From contig DMBA01000119.1 in NCBI GenBank assembly GCA_003446315.1, positions 1-13,463 of the forward strand: 13,463 bases of DNA, read 5' to 3'. Numbering within the stretch: the first letter of the stretch is position 1; each line of letters opens with the position of its first letter. The position numbers were made by a program, and so were the translations under genes. Source of the DNA: Ruminococcus sp. Lineage in GTDB: Bacteria; Bacillota; Clostridia; Oscillospirales; Ruminococcaceae. The notes beneath the pieces were generated by a model, which saw only the letters and a program-made list of their open reading frames with translations, did not search any database and had not been told where the DNA came from. Positions 13,264 through 13,463 of this stretch are shown here, piece after piece.

Positions 13264-13463
13264 ATGATTCAGATTGCGATTAGCGGCGTTTGCGGTGCAA
13301 TGGGCAAAATGCTTGTCAGCAGCATTGCGGAACGCACAGACTGTGAAGTTTGCTGCGGTATTGATCTTCGCACTGACGATACATTGAAGTTTCCGGTTTA
13401 TCAGTCTCCGGCAGAGATGAAGGAAAAGCCGGATGTTATCATTGATTACAGCCATCCGAGCTG
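13264..13463 (+). CDS. dapB: 4-hydroxy-tetrahydrodipicolinate reductase, N-terminal part
   Basis: The first 66 codons are in the window; the rest lies beyond its end. The product starts MIQIAISGVCGAMGKML, a Rossmann dinucleotide loop (G8-x-x-G-A-M-G) of the DapB type, and reaches PDVIIDYSHPS, equivalent to the conserved V-x-I-D-F-S-H-P strand of the family. DapB reduces the DapA product with NAD(P)H to tetrahydrodipicolinate. AGAGG lies 7 bases before the ATG. It is 68 bp after dapA, the gap holding the stem-loop at 13209-13242. Confidence 0.95.
   Translation, partial: MIQIAISGVCGAMGKMLVSSIAERTDCEVCCGIDLRTDDTLKFPVYQSPAEMKEKPDVIIDYSHPS

Noticed and set aside
1..13463. CRISPR array, tRNA/rRNA genes, insertion sequences or prophage genes
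   Set aside because: No regularly spaced repeats, cloverleaf-like segments, transposase motifs or terminal inverted repeats were seen by eye on either strand.

Overview
The window looks like chromosomal DNA from an anaerobic Gram-positive bacterium of the Clostridia, most likely Ruminococcaceae/Oscillospiraceae-like. This is inferred from gene content: indolepyruvate:ferredoxin oxidoreductase, a ferredoxin-thioredoxin-reductase-like protein, a Thermotoga/archaeal-type S-adenosylhomocysteine hydrolase, an archaeal/fungal-type aspartate-semialdehyde dehydrogenase, strong AGGAGG-type ribosome sites and a lysine riboswitch. I see no tRNA, rRNA, CRISPR array, insertion sequence or phage gene. Genes are tightly packed, and four near-consensus sigma-70-type promoters, all with 17-bp spacers, account for the four transcription units.

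Region 1 (1-4208, minus strand) is one unit read leftward from a promoter at 4180-4208: nicotinate phosphoribosyltransferase (pncB), a cytosolic TIM-barrel glycosidase-like protein of unknown substrate, a HAD-family phosphatase, and the N-terminus of iorA, which runs off the window. Gaps are 16-24 bp or overlaps, so they are probably cotranscribed although functionally mixed. The pncB leader carries a 9-bp perfect hairpin.

Region 2 (4258-9037, plus strand) starts at a divergent promoter and contains ahcY, a trimeric-type purine nucleoside phosphorylase, an unrecognised 200-residue protein, an MTA/SAH deaminase-type amidohydrolase and a GNAT acetyltransferase. It ends at a large branched terminator shared with the convergent trx unit. 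Together these genes read as an S-adenosylhomocysteine recycling operon. The residues and the gene set favour a deaminate-first route: SAH to S-inosylhomocysteine, then inosine plus homocysteine, then hypoxanthine.

Region 3 (9054-9663, minus strand) is a two-gene redox unit: a 65-residue ferredoxin-thioredoxin-reductase catalytic-chain-like protein followed 11 bp later by thioredoxin, driven by a perfect TTGACA promoter.

Region 4 (9745-13463, plus strand) is a lysine/diaminopimelate biosynthesis operon: promoter, lysine (L-box) riboswitch, intrinsic terminator, asd, two unrecognised proteins (200 and 136 residues), dapA and the start of dapB. The two unknown genes sit between consecutive pathway genes under riboswitch control, and together with the SAH operon they are the most interesting part of the window.
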